DNA of 64,000 nucleotides from DATJHM01 sp963777355 (GTDB taxonomy: Bacteria > Chloroflexota > Ktedonobacteria > Ktedonobacterales > Ktedonobacteraceae), in the NCBI GenBank assembly GCA_963777355.1, contig CAVZQK010000080.1, positions 124,001-188,000 on the forward strand, in the 5' to 3' direction. Of the stretch, positions 27,942-36,695 are shown one piece after another. Position 1 is the stretch's first letter. Every line of letters starts with the position of its first letter. The position numbers and the translations under genes were made by a program. The notes under the pieces are model-generated. The model was not told the origin of the DNA, searched no databases, and saw only the letters and a program-made list of their open reading frames with translations.

Positions 27942-27976
27942 AACTACCCGTTCGACTACTAACCGAATGGGTAGTT
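27942..27976. promoter_or_regulatory. Dyad operator candidate between ABC and two-component genes
   Basis: AACTACCCgTTCG and CGAAtGGGTAGTT form a 13-bp inverted repeat with a 9-nt spacer and one wobble. A further half-site GTAGCTACCC follows at 27991-28000. It lies between the divergent ABC ATPase and histidine kinase genes, a fitting place for the LuxR-type regulator at 29361 to bind. Confidence 0.5.
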
Positions 27977-28094
27977 CCTGAGATAGCCGAGTAGCTACCC
28001 TTTTACAATGGCTTGCATGTTATAATTTTCCCGGATCGCTTGTAGAGATATGCTGAGTATCTATGAATGAATATTTAGTGAAATTGAGGCATGT

Positions 28095-29364
28095 ATGTGG
28101 CATGCGTATCGCAGGTTATGGCCTTTTCTCTGGATTTTGTTTCTGTGGGCTTATATTGCTCTGCCTATCGAAATAAGCCCACGTGGTGGCTTACATATAG
28201 GCCGAGCTCTTGCTCTCGCTCTTTTTCTTTCCTTTACTGGACTAATACTCTTACACGCAAGCCTCTATGCGCTTAGTCTCTTTCGCCATGTATCTCCCCG
28301 CTGGTACTGGCTTTACATGCTCATCCAATGTAGTATTATCTTGCTTGCGAGCGGCATCTTCCCCTTTTCATCGGCGGTCATTATCTCAATGGGGTTGTAT
28401 CTGGCATTCATTGGAGATGTTGTAAATACCTGGCGAGAGCGTAGGCCTGTAACCCTAACAGTGATTTGTGCGGTCTCTGTTTTTCCTGGTAGATCTGCTT
28501 TTGCATAGCTGGATTGATCTCCATGCGATTCTCAAGTACCTTATTCCAGTATTACTTGTTGCCATCGGCTATATCGTGTTTTATTTTCGCCTGGCACGAG
28601 CGCACGATCAGACGCAAGGTTTGCTGAATGCGTTGGAAGTTTCTCATCGTGAACTGATCTCTTATGCGGCTCGTGTAGAAGAACTTACTCTGGCTGGTGA
28701 GCGCCAGCGTATGGCCCGTGAATTACACGATACTCTTGCTCAGGGCCTGGTTGGTCTGACAATGCAACTTGATACTGTTGATGCTTTGCTATCGATGGAA
28801 GAGTACAAAGAGGCACAGGAGATTGTGCAGCAGACTATGGCTCGCGCTCGTTCTGTCCTTGCCGCCTCTCGCTGTGCAATCGATGATCTGCGGAATGAGA
28901 CCAGGGATAATCTGGATTTTGTGGAGGTTATGGAAGATGAGATTGCGCGTTTTCGCAATGCAACTGGTATCGCCTGTTCTGCTGACCTTGTACCGCTTGC
29001 CGCGCTTTCCCCTCAGTCATGTGAGCATATCTTGAAAGTTGTGTCGGAAGGCTTGATGAATATCGCTCGTCATGCCCAGGCCAAACATGCTTGTGTACGC
29101 ACTCACCAGGAAGGTGCTTTGTTTATACTTGAGATATGCGATGATGGTATTGGCTTTGATACTTCTTCCACTTTGATGTATATGAGACATTATGGCCTTC
29201 CCGGTTTGCGCGAGCGTGCTCGGCTGTTACAGGGATCTATGCAGATCGAGAGTGCTTTCGGCAAAGGTACCAAATTACACATCTCAGTACCACTTACGAA
29301 AAATCCTGATGAGCAAGGACATGAAAGCACTGTTTCTGTGAAAGAGGAAGAGCTTATACCATGA
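28095..29364 (+). CDS. Membrane histidine kinase, NarL-partner type (one frameshift)
   Basis: The first frame, from ATG 28095, encodes about four to five transmembrane helices. The second frame, from 28468, carries one more helix, the HisKA_3 dimerisation helix with the phospho-His in ERQRMARELHDTLAQGLVGL, and a C-terminal ATPase with DDGIGF and GLPGLRERA. They join if one T is removed from the run at 28480-28484, giving VSVFLVDLL. The protein is then about 420 residues. Its end overlaps the regulator gene by 4 nt. Confidence 0.85.
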
Positions 29365-30077
29365 ATACGCAATATAGCCAGGAACAACCGCCTGTTCGCG
29401 TATTGATCGTCGATGACCATCTAATTGTGCGTGAAGGCTTGAGGCTTATCCTGGAAAAAGCTGGTAAAGGAAAAGGCTTCCTTGTAGTAGGTGATGCGTC
29501 CGATGGCGCAAGCGCTCTCATCCTTATAGGAGAAACGCAGCCAGATGTTGTTCTCATGGATATTCGTATGCCTGGTATGGATGGTCTGGAGGTTATTGGA
29601 CATGTTCGACAGACCTGGCCTCGTATTGCTATTGTTATTTTAACGACTTACAATGAAGATACTTTAATTCTGCAAGGATTACGTGCCGGAGCTTGCGGTT
29701 ATCTCCTCAAAGACGCTTCTCGCGAAACCTTATTCTATGCCATTCACACCGCTGCCCGTGGTGAGTTGTTGCTGCAACCTGAGATGATGGCACGTATTTT
29801 AGCGCATACTGAACCGAGTACTCTGCCCACCTCAACTTCACTCCCTTTGAAGAGTAAAGGTAATCCAGGCTTAAGTGAGCGCGAACTGGCAGTATTGAGG
29901 GCAATGTCACACGGTGAACGAAACAAAGAGATCGCACAGCGTCTTTCTATCACGGAACATACTGTCAAAGCGCATCTAACAAGCATCTATAATAAGCTCA
30001 ATGTAGATTTACGTGCGTCAGCAGTCATGCGCGCAATGGAACTTGGTATCCTCTCTGTATCAAAAGCTGATTTTTAA
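29361..30077 (+). CDS. NarL/LuxR-family response regulator
   Basis: A 238-residue regulator. The receiver has VLIVDDHLIVREGL, the phosphoacceptor in VLMDIRMPGMDG and the Lys in YLLKDASRE. The C-terminal LuxR helix-turn-helix is LSERELAVLRAMSHG... with ITEHTVKAHLTSIYNKL. The start overlaps the kinase stop (ATGA), so the pair is coupled. Its likely target is the dyad between this operon and the divergent ABC operon. Confidence 0.95.
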   Translation: MNTQYSQEQPPVRVLIVDDHLIVREGLRLILEKAGKGKGFLVVGDASDGASALILIGETQPDVVLMDIRMPGMDGLEVIGHVRQTWPRIAIVILTTYNEDTLILQGLRAGACGYLLKDASRETLFYAIHTAARGELLLQPEMMARILAHTEPSTLPTSTSLPLKSKGNPGLSERELAVLRAMSHGERNKEIAQRLSITEHTVKAHLTSIYNKLNVDLRASAVMRAMELGILSVSKADF

Positions 30078-30114
30078 TACAGACTTTTTGCTTAAATCGG
30101 CCAGAGGATGTGAT

Positions 30115-30170
30115 GTTCACTGAAAAATGTGTCGGCGAGCGGAGGCCTCTCCTCCGCCCACGTTCACTGA
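30115..30170. repeat. REP-like hairpin flanked by 9-bp direct repeats
   Basis: CGGAGG-cctct-CCTCCG (30140-30156), extended by GGCG/CGCC, is flanked by GTTCACTGA at 30115-30123 and again at 30162-30170. It lies just downstream of the regulator stop and may also act as a transcript end. Confidence 0.5.
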
Positions 30171-30189
30171 TCTTGTTTTTCTATGAGGC

Positions 30190-30364
30190 TTAACGTTTAT
30201 TTTTTAGCGCATAGTTGATGTGGAGAAGCAGCGCAATGACCAGGATGGTGAGAGCGATAATAGGAGCAGGAACCGGTTCAATTTTTGTGCGATCATGGGC
30301 TAGAGTAGCCAGAGCCTAACACCCCATAAACCAGTAGATAATCAGGTAAACGGCGCAAGGTCAC
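30190..30364 (-). pseudogene. Small single-helix membrane protein, frame broken
   Basis: On the minus strand a GTG at 30364 opens TLRRLPDYLLVYGVL. After removal of one G in the GG near 30319 the frame continues LATLAHDRTKIEPVPAPI and a hydrophobic helix ending NYALKNKR at a TAA. The product would be about 57 residues. No start with a good SD site is seen, and the gene is not recognised. It may be a small transport-associated protein or a remnant. Confidence 0.3.
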
Positions 30365-30443
30365 ATCTGGTTCTGGTCAGGTAGTTTTTTACGCAGTCTA
30401 TGTAGTAGAGGATCTACCTGACTAGAATATGTAGGAAGAATAG

Positions 30444-30857
30444 TTAGGGAAGCAGATTCAAACTCAGGCGCAAGGCGAGATCAACCTTTTGCAATTCTTC
30501 AGGAGTAATAACACCACGCCGACGCAACAGGCGAGACTTCTCAATAGTCATAATCTGCTCGCATTTTACGTCTGTGTAGTCGGTCAGCCCATTTTCAGGA
30601 TGAGGAGCAATACGCACGTGGAGTGGAAGCTCACGTTCGGTTCGGCTCATGGAAGCAACGATGGTCAGTGGATAGGAAGATGACGCGTTGCCTCGATCAT
30701 TCTGGATGATTAATGCTGGTCGGGTTCCCTGTTGTTCGGCCCCTCGACCCGGTGACCAATTGACATCCCATATTTCACCCCTGCGGGGGCTTGGAATCAC
30801 TGAATGTGCCTCATAATAGCGCGGGCTGGGCAACGTTTGCCTGGCCTCATCATTCAT
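30444..30857 (-). CDS. MazF/PemK-family toxin
   Basis: A 137-residue endoribonuclease-type toxin. The PemK-fold signature PRRGEIWDVNWSP is at 24-36, followed by RPALIIQNDRGN and the later segment DVKCEQIMTIEKSRLLRRRG. It would cut RNA when free of its antitoxin. Its ATG overlaps the stop of the upstream antitoxin gene (4 nt), the usual antitoxin-then-toxin order. The first about 22 residues are an extension before the fold. Confidence 0.9.
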   Translation of the reverse strand: MNDEARQTLPSPRYYEAHSVIPSPRRGEIWDVNWSPGRGAEQQGTRPALIIQNDRGNASSSYPLTIVASMSRTERELPLHVRIAPHPENGLTDYTDVKCEQIMTIEKSRLLRRRGVITPEELQKVDLALRLSLNLLP

Positions 30858-31180
30858 GCAACCATACCTTCACTCCCAGCTTCAAAAAAGAAGCGGGCTT
30901 CTTCGAGCGTTTCAGGGAGAGAACCGAGGTAGGCGTAAGCTTCGTCAAGGGTGTGATTCAGGGAGGAGAGTTCGCGTTCACGTTTTTGGATAATTGCTGA
31001 TTTTAATTGCTGATAATTATCTTGCCGCATAAGTTCCATTATTGTCTCCACTACATCCCCTAATGAGGAGTCTAGTTCAACTGCCAACGCTTTTAACTCT
31101 TTATGTTGCGTTGAGGGTATCTGTATAGATTTGCGGACGAGGTTCTCATGACGATAAAAATCAGTATGTACGACAGCCAT
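30854..31180 (-). CDS. Antitoxin partner of MazF/PemK
   Basis: A 108-residue protein. The N-terminal RKSIQIPSTQHKELKALAVELD looks like a ribbon-helix-helix or CopG-type DNA-binding unit, and the acidic C-terminal helix would wrap the toxin. It starts at ATG 31180 with TAGGAGG upstream and a consensus promoter about 40-70 nt further up. Antitoxins of this kind also repress their own promoter. Confidence 0.8.
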   Translation of the reverse strand: MAVVHTDFYRHENLVRKSIQIPSTQHKELKALAVELDSSLGDVVETIMELMRQDNYQQLKSAIIQKRERELSSLNHTLDEAYAYLGSLPETLEEARFFFEAGSEGMVA

Positions 31181-31223
31181 GAAGAATGCCTCCTAAGTCT
31201 GAACACGACGTTATCTGTCTCTA

Positions 31224-31252
31224 ATTGTACTTATCTCTCTAAGAAATGTCAA
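31224..31252 (-). promoter_or_regulatory. Sigma-70 type promoter of the first TA module
   Basis: On the minus strand TTGACA (31252-31247), a 17-nt spacer and TACAAT (31229-31224). Nearby TTATCTGTCTC and TTATCTCTCT direct repeats may be antitoxin sites. Confidence 0.8.
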
Positions 31253-31442
31253 TAAATGTATGCGCTTTTTCCTGAGAAAAATAAGAAATGCTGAAGATTG
31301 CGTTCCAAATGTGAAGATTTCTCGGATTCATTGAGCAGAGAAATCTTAACTAATAGAATAAAAACGGTATATGAGGAAAGTTGGGGAATAATAGTACTTA
31401 TTGGCTGAACATCCTTTTCATCAAGATGACGAATCTTTACAC

Positions 31443-32828
31443 TCAACAATAATGAATAAGTGCTTGTAAAATCTCCTGGTCTTGCTCCTCAAAGACTGTT
31501 CGCGGATCGAAAAGCAGATTATTACGCAGTATGCGACCAATGATTGGGATGCGGTGTGATCGTAGACGCTTTGCGATCTCTTCCAGTGCGTATCTCTGTT
31601 TCCCTTCTTCAAGCGCTAGTAGGGTCGTTGGTAGCGTTTCTCCGGGTAATGAGCCTCCACCAATAGTTGACTCTCCCACCTGGAGATGCGCCTCTATCCC
31701 CTGGGCCCGCAGTTGCTGCATCCAATGGCTTGCACGCTGCTTAAGCTGTTCTGGCCTTGCTGCTATCATCTGCCAGACTGGAATATGTTCTGCCGCCTCG
31801 CCGCGCTGATAGTGTCGCAATGTTGCTTCTAAAGCCGCTAGTGTCATCTTATCAATACGTACTGCACGCATCAATGGATGTTTTGCCAGCCGCGCTATGA
31901 CCTCCGCTCTCCCGACGAGAATACCAGCTTGCGGACCACCCAGTAATTTGTCTCCTGAGAAACAGACCAGATCAATACCAGCCCTGATACTCTCCTGGGG
32001 CGTTGGCTCATGTGCCAGTCCATAGTGTTCACTGGATAAGAGACAGCCACTGCCCAGATCATTCATTACCAGGAGACCCGCGCTCCGTGCTAGCTCAACC
32101 AGCTCTTTCGTTGGCGTGGATTCAGTGAAGCCGGTAATGAGAAAGTTGCTGGGATGAACGGTGAGTAATAGGGCTGTTCGCTCTGTAATTGCCTCTTTAT
32201 AATCACGCAGACGTGTTCGATTGGTAGTGCCAACTTCAATAAGCTGACAACCGCTCTGACGCATGACATCGGGTATGCGAAAGCCTCCACCAATCTCGAC
32301 CAGTTGACCGCGAGAAATAACTACTTCATGCCCTTGTGCCAATGTACTCAGTGCCAGTAGGACCGCCGCCGCATTGTTGTTAGTAACCAGTGCCGCCTCG
32401 GCACCGGTCAATTCACGTAGTAACGCGGCGACGTGCGTGTGACGCGAACCACGCTCACCTGCCTCCAGATCATATTCTAAGTTGTTGTATCCACTCCCAA
32501 TCTCGCTTACAGCCGCCAGGGCCGCTTTGCTCAAAGGTGCACGCCCCAGATTCGTATTAATGATTACTCCGGTTGCATTAATTAATGGACGCAAATGTGC
32601 TTGCTGGCTTTGTTCCAGGTGCTCTGCTATTTTTCTGATAAGTTCTTCTTGGGAAGGGCAGGGAGCGCCGCCGCGAATAGCTACGCGTACATCTGCTAAT
32701 ATTTCGCGTACCGCACGCAGCGTAAGTGTATAGGAATAAGAGGCTATGAGCTGTTGACCTGGAGAGGTTTGCAGGAGGTCGTTTACGGCTGGAAGACGGC
32801 GTAGTTCTTGCTGTGGCGTCTCTGTCAT
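31443..32828 (-). CDS. selA: L-seryl-tRNA(Sec) selenium transferase
   Basis: SelA is a PLP enzyme that converts Ser-tRNA(Sec) to Sec-tRNA(Sec) using selenophosphate. The 461-residue length is normal. The family signature INATGVIINTNLGRAPLS is at 83-100 and the PLP Lys at 294 in SGDKLLGGPQAG. Its presence implies selenocysteine use; selB, selC and selD are not in the window. It starts 33 nt downstream of the second toxin gene and may share its transcript. Confidence 0.97.
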   Translation of the reverse strand: MTETPQQELRRLPAVNDLLQTSPGQQLIASYSYTLTLRAVREILADVRVAIRGGAPCPSQEELIRKIAEHLEQSQQAHLRPLINATGVIINTNLGRAPLSKAALAAVSEIGSGYNNLEYDLEAGERGSRHTHVAALLRELTGAEAALVTNNNAAAVLLALSTLAQGHEVVISRGQLVEIGGGFRIPDVMRQSGCQLIEVGTTNRTRLRDYKEAITERTALLLTVHPSNFLITGFTESTPTKELVELARSAGLLVMNDLGSGCLLSSEHYGLAHEPTPQESIRAGIDLVCFSGDKLLGGPQAGILVGRAEVIARLAKHPLMRAVRIDKMTLAALEATLRHYQRGEAAEHIPVWQMIAARPEQLKQRASHWMQQLRAQGIEAHLQVGESTIGGGSLPGETLPTTLLALEEGKQRYALEEIAKRLRSHRIPIIGRILRNNLLFDPRTVFEEQDQEILQALIHYC

Positions 32829-32860
32829 GCAAAAAACCTCTCGTTCACTGAATGCATCGG

Positions 32861-33292
32861 CTAGTGCAACGAATAAAACATGGTAATGGCCAGGCTGTTG
32901 GCAACTTTTCCCATGATTGCTCGCAGATCGGGATCGTTCAACTTGCAGATTGCATATTGATCGGCCAGCAGAGAACGCAAAATTGGATACATAAGCTCGG
33001 TTTTTACCAGACTGTCTGTATCTAGTAATGGATAGTCCCGTTTTAGGAGGAGATGATGATAGGGGCGCAGCTTCCCACGATACGAGGTTAATGCCACAAC
33101 ATTGACAGCCCCGGCATGCCGACAGAAGGGATCACCAGAGACTACAAGGGCCGGGTGCCAATCCAGGATACGCTTCTCTTCAATGCCTGGAGGCAGGGAG
33201 GAATAGCCAAAATTTACCCAGTAAACCATGCCAAATTGCACTGCCGTCTGATAGGTCAGTGCGTCGGTTGTAAGATCTGGTGGATGAGGCAT
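32861..33292 (-). CDS. MazF/PemK-like protein (second TA toxin candidate)
   Basis: A 143-residue protein with the PemK layout: VYWVNFGYSS at the N-terminus, HPALVVSGDPFC in the place of the RPALVI strand, AGAVNVVALTSY and LVKTELMYPI. The strand before the conserved Pro is extended by an insert (LPPGIEEKRILDW), so it is divergent. The small gene just upstream fits an antitoxin. The start has only a weak SD site. Confidence 0.75.
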   Translation of the reverse strand: MPHPPDLTTDALTYQTAVQFGMVYWVNFGYSSLPPGIEEKRILDWHPALVVSGDPFCRHAGAVNVVALTSYRGKLRPYHHLLLKRDYPLLDTDSLVKTELMYPILRSLLADQYAICKLNDPDLRAIMGKVANSLAITMFYSLH

Positions 33293-33329
33293 GGCAAAAC
33301 TACATTTACATCTCTACTAGGCGAACAAA

Positions 33330-33554
33330 TTATCGACGTGCGAAAACTGCTGGGGCATAAATGGGGGCCTCGCTGGCTTCTAATTGTGCATGAAAACAGG
33401 CACTTGTGAGAGACCAGGAACGTGCAACGAGGCTGAGACGCTCTTCACGTTCATCCTGACTCTCTTCTTGAAGGGCAACAGCAATGAGCTCCATTTCACG
33501 CTGATACTGTTCGTTAAGTAAGGAAGAACGACTAAAGTCACAGTTCGCTGCCAT
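33330..33554 (-). CDS. Small protein, probable antitoxin
   Basis: A 74-residue acidic protein (MAANCDFSRSSLLNEQYQR...). The helical middle EMELIAVALQEESQDEREER is typical of antitoxin toxin-binding helices. ATG 33554 has AAAGAGGTAG upstream and is preferred over an upstream in-frame start at 33593. The toxin-like gene begins 37 nt later. No DNA-binding motif is obvious, so the assignment rests on position and composition. Confidence 0.55.
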   Translation of the reverse strand: MAANCDFSRSSLLNEQYQREMELIAVALQEESQDEREERLSLVARSWSLTSACFHAQLEASEAPIYAPAVFARR

Positions 33555-33846
33555 AGAAGCTACCTCTTTACATCTCAGAATCCAAACTGTCAATTAACAC
33601 ACAAGGGTAGCGGAAAAACCGCAGTACTTTTCACTTGTTGAGAAAGTTTCCGTATTCTCGGAAACGCACTTTAGTTGCAGTCAGGATGCCTTGCATAAAC
33701 GCATCCGTGGGGTTATGTTTTCTCCAACGTTCCGAATTATACCAGCAATTTGTAGAAAGAGCAATGTTTTTTCTGCAATTTCCTCGGAACAGATCTTAAT
33801 TTAGCTCACGGAAGAGGATATACATCTGTAACCCCTTTTTGGGGAT

Positions 33847-33862
33847 GGTACCATATGGTACC
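33847..33862. promoter_or_regulatory. 16-bp perfect palindrome, operator candidate
   Basis: GGTACCATATGGTACC is fully self-complementary. It lies about 95 bp upstream of the tRNA-Tyr promoter -35 box. It could bind a dimeric regulator. Confidence 0.4.
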
Positions 33863-33956
33863 TATGGGATATGCTCTTTCTTGCAAATGTGCCTGGCTAC
33901 TCTCTTTCCCCTTTTTCTACCAGAACTTTAGCTCAGAAAAACTCCTTGAAAAATAC

Positions 33957-33985
33957 TTGACAGGCCAGAGGTGGTCAGCTATAAT
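33957..33985 (+). promoter_or_regulatory. Consensus sigma-70 promoter of the tRNA-tuf operon
   Basis: TTGACA (33957-33962), a 17-nt spacer and TATAAT (33980-33985): both boxes match consensus exactly. Transcription would start near 33992, about 40 nt upstream of tRNA-Tyr. Confidence 0.93.
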
Positions 33986-34029
33986 GTGTCCGTCGATCAC
34001 TCAGAAAAAACTGGTGTGTTCCTCAACCT

Positions 34030-34113
34030 GGGCAGTTACCAAAGTGGCCAAATGGGACTGACTGTAAATCAGTTGCGCAAGCTTCGGAGGTTCGAATCCT
34101 CCACTGCCCACCA
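34030..34113 (+). tRNA. tRNA-Tyr (GTA)
   Basis: Acceptor stem GGGCAGT (34030-34036) pairs with ACTGCCC (34103-34109); discriminator A; CCA encoded. The anticodon arm is ACTGA-CTGTAAA-TCAGT with anticodon GTA. A long variable arm and a TTCGAAT T-loop fit class II tRNA-Tyr. Confidence 0.95.
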
Positions 34114-34135
34114 CTTACTGTAAGAGGTAAGGTTG

Positions 34136-34207
34136 GCCCGTGTGGCGCAGCGGCAGCGCACAGTCTTGGTAAGACTGGGGTCATGGGTTCAATTCCCATC
34201 ACGGGCT
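34136..34207 (+). tRNA. tRNA-Thr (GGT)
   Basis: Acceptor stem GCCCGTG (34136-34142) with CACGGGC (34200-34206). The anticodon arm CAGTC-TTGGTAA-GACTG gives GGT; the T-arm has TTCAATTC. The 3' end reads T then CCC, so CCA is not encoded, unlike tRNA-Tyr next door. Confidence 0.93.
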
Positions 34208-34463
34208 CCCGTGGTTTCTGAGGACGTCGGGAGTATTAGAAACCTTTAGCTTCTCCCGGATTTATCTTCATGAAAATCCGCGCAGGACGTATATAAGTTT
34301 TGCTGCCGTCTTCTGAATTGATCGTCATTTTCCCTCTGCTGGTTGAGCACTGGGAATAGTCTCTTTTGTCGACGATCAGGTACAGGGGGCGGCTGCTGCA
34401 TGTCTATACATAATACCTCTGTCTGATCGCAAACAGGATTGCAAAAGGAGCCACAAGTAGGCA

Positions 34464-35670
34464 ATGGCGAAGAAAAAGTTTGAGCGGACAAAACCGCATG
34501 TGAACGTAGGAACTATTGGGCATATTGACCACGGCAAGACGACCCTGACTGCTGCCATTACGAAGGTATCTGGCAAATGCTCAGCTTGCTAAATATACCG
34601 CTTTCGACCAGATTGATAAAGCTCCTGAAGAGCGCGAGCGCGGCATCACGATTGCCATCGCCCACCTGGAGTATGAGACGCAGAAACGCCACTATGCCCA
34701 CGTGGACTGCCCAGGTCATGCCGACTATATTAAGAATATGATCACGGGGGCCGCTCAGATGGACGGCGCGATCCTGGTGGTGAGTGCTCCTGATGGCCCG
34801 ATGCCTCAGACCCGTGAGCACGTGCTGCTCGCCCGTCAGGTGGAAGTGCCGGCGATGGTGGTCTTCCTCAACAAAGTCGATATGATGGATGACGAGGAAC
34901 TGCTCGAACTGGTCGAACTGGAAGTGCGCGAACTGCTTTCCAAGAACGATTTCCCCGGCGATGATGTCCCCGTCATTCGTGGCTCGGCCCTCAAAGCACT
35001 GGAGAGCAAGGGAGATCTTTCCCGCAACGATCCATCCGCCGTCTGTATCTGGGAGTTGATGGATCAGGTGGACAACTACATTCCGACGCCTGAGCGAGCC
35101 ATCGATAAGCCGTTCTTGATGCCGGTTGAGGATGTCTTCGGCATTAAAGGACGTGGCACGGTGGCCACCGGACGTATCGAGCGTGGCATTGTCAAGGTGG
35201 GGGAGAACGTGGAGATCGTGGGGATGCAGGAAGTGACCCGCAGCGTGGTGGTGACGGGTGTGGAGATGTTCCAGAAGACGCTGGATCAGGGCCAGGCAGG
35301 CGATAATGTGGGCTGTCTGCTGCGAGGAGTCGAGCGAGCGGATATCGAGCGTGGACAGGTGCTGGCGAAGCCGGGATCGATCAAGCCACACAAGACGTTT
35401 AAAGCCCAGGTGTATGTGCTTTCCAAAGAAGAGGGTGGCCGTCATACCCCCTTCTTCAATGGCTATCGTCCTCAGTTCTATGTGAGAACGACGGACGTGA
35501 CCGGAGCGATCAAGTTGCCCGATGGGGTAGAGATGGTGATTCCGGGAGACAACATCGAGATGACGGTGGAGTTGATCCAGCCGGTGGCGATGGAAGAGGG
35601 CGTGAAGTTCGCCATTCGTGAAGGTGGTCGCACCGTTGGTGCCGGCGTTTGCACCCAGGTTATTAGCTAA
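34464..35670 (+). CDS. tuf: Elongation factor Tu (one frameshift)
   Basis: EF-Tu brings aminoacyl-tRNA to the ribosome. G1 GHIDHGKTT and G3 DCPGHADYI are present, G4 is NKVD, and domains 2 and 3 are complete up to GAGVCTQVIS. The start is ATG 34464, with AAAGGAG upstream. The N-terminal frame breaks near 34569 (GTA-T-CTG); removing one base gives KVLANAQLAKYTAFDQ. It would then be about 401 residues. A 256-nt leader follows tRNA-Thr and may fold. Confidence 0.95.
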
Positions 35671-35697
35671 ATTTTGTACTGTCCTACATATCTGGTG

Positions 35698-35714
35698 GGC
35701 GCAGCTTTTGCGCC
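35698..35714. repeat. Hairpin after tuf
   Basis: GGCGCA-gcttt-TGCGCC, perfect 6-bp stem in the tuf-rpmG spacer, without a T-run. AGTGC-ttatct-GCACT follows at once. Probably an mRNA processing or stability structure. Confidence 0.4.
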
Positions 35715-35857
35715 TGCCAGTGCTTATCTGCACTATTGTCAATGTAGCAAACAATGGAAAGAATGTGTCTCAAAGTTGCGCACAACTCTTACGAGAAGTG
35801 TGCTCCTCTCAGCCATATTCTCAAGCAAGCCAGTCTAAAACATGAATGGAGACAAAT

Positions 35858-36028
35858 ATGGCTAGTAAGAGCAAAGAGAATCGCATTGTGGTGACGCTGG
35901 CTTGCACAACTTGCAAAAGCCGCAACTACACGACCTCGAAGAATAAAAGAAATAATCCAGAACGTCTTGAACTGAAGAAGTTCTGTACTACCTGTCGCGT
36001 CCGTGCTCCTCATCGTGAGACCAAGTAG
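35858..36028 (+). CDS. rpmG: 50S ribosomal protein L33
   Basis: A 56-residue L33 of the zinc-binding type: CTTCKSRNYTT and CTTCR give the two Cys pairs. ATG 35858 is chosen because GAGAC lies 4-8 nt upstream; an in-frame ATG at 35846 would add four residues. The order tuf-rpmG-secE-nusG is the usual one. Confidence 0.95.
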   Translation: MASKSKENRIVVTLACTTCKSRNYTTSKNKRNNPERLELKKFCTTCRVRAPHRETK

Positions 36029-36101
36029 ATTGTAGGGTCCTACCTTGCTAGTATGTATCTATGCTAGCGGCAGTCACTACTACTGATAAGAAAGGTTGAA
36101 C

Positions 36102-36503
36102 GTGGCAAAGAACATGGCCGACAAGAAGAAAAATACGAGCCGGGTTCAGCAGATGTCTGAGCCTGCTACCGTTGAGAGCAAGGGGCGTACCTCTACGAAG
36201 GAAACTCCCACTGCTAAACCTGCTCGTGATGTACGCAAAGACCAGCCAAAGCAGGAGACCCGGCCCGTGCGACGTGAAACCAACGCTCCGAGCTTGCAAA
36301 CACGCTTTCGCAATAGCCGCATAGGCCGTTTTATCTATGAGGCCTACTACGAATTACGACATAAGGTGACTTGGCCAACAGTGACTGAGGCTCGTAATAT
36401 GACCTTTATGGTCCTGTTACTGTCCGCTGTGGTCGCTGTGATTCTGGCTCTTGCAGACTTCGGGCTCTATCATCTCTTCCTTCTTATTAGCGGCGGTAGC
36501 TAA
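36102..36503 (+). CDS. secE: Preprotein translocase subunit SecE
   Basis: SecE clamps SecY in the Sec channel. The first about 75 residues are a charged, low-complexity extension. The conserved part is FIYEAYYELRHKVTWPTVTEA, followed by one membrane helix (about 102-125). GTG 36102 has AAAGG 6 nt before it; the extension makes it longer (133 residues) than the minimal 60-residue form. Confidence 0.93.
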   Translation: MAKNMADKKKNTSRVQQMSEPATVESKGRTSTKETPTAKPARDVRKDQPKQETRPVRRETNAPSLQTRFRNSRIGRFIYEAYYELRHKVTWPTVTEARNMTFMVLLLSAVVAVILALADFGLYHLFLLISGGS

Positions 36504-36695
36504 AAAGAGCACAGGTCACTCCTTCGGTTGAGCCGTTAGCCTGTTTGCAGCTACGCTTCTGCGCCTTTTCAGGCCCGACTGGAAGAGCAGCCATGCACGC
36601 CGTTCTTTTTGTGTTGGCTGAGCTGGAGTTTCTTGTAGCTCTATTGGTAGGCGGCGACTGTATGGGTTGAGCTGGAAAGTATAAGAGGAATTGCT

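Larger units (their letters stand above)
33555..34029. other. Intergenic region between TA2 and tRNA operon
   Basis: Two divergent control regions. A small dyad GTAGCGG-aaaaa-CCGC-ag-TAC is at 33607-33627 upstream of the antitoxin, a candidate operator. A hairpin GTTTCCG/CGGAAAC is near 33647-33666. A 16-bp perfect palindrome and the tRNA promoter are listed separately. No gene. Confidence 0.45.

Noticed and set aside
34208..34463. Riboswitch or third tRNA in the tuf leader
   Set aside because: Short stems (CTCCCG/CGGGAG, GGTTTCT/AGAAACC) exist, but no known riboswitch core or tRNA cloverleaf.
34558..35754. 398-residue open frame on the minus strand opposite tuf
   Set aside because: It is the well-known antisense shadow of EF-Tu, rich in His, Arg and Asp runs that mirror GAC/GTG codons. 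No SD site and no family.
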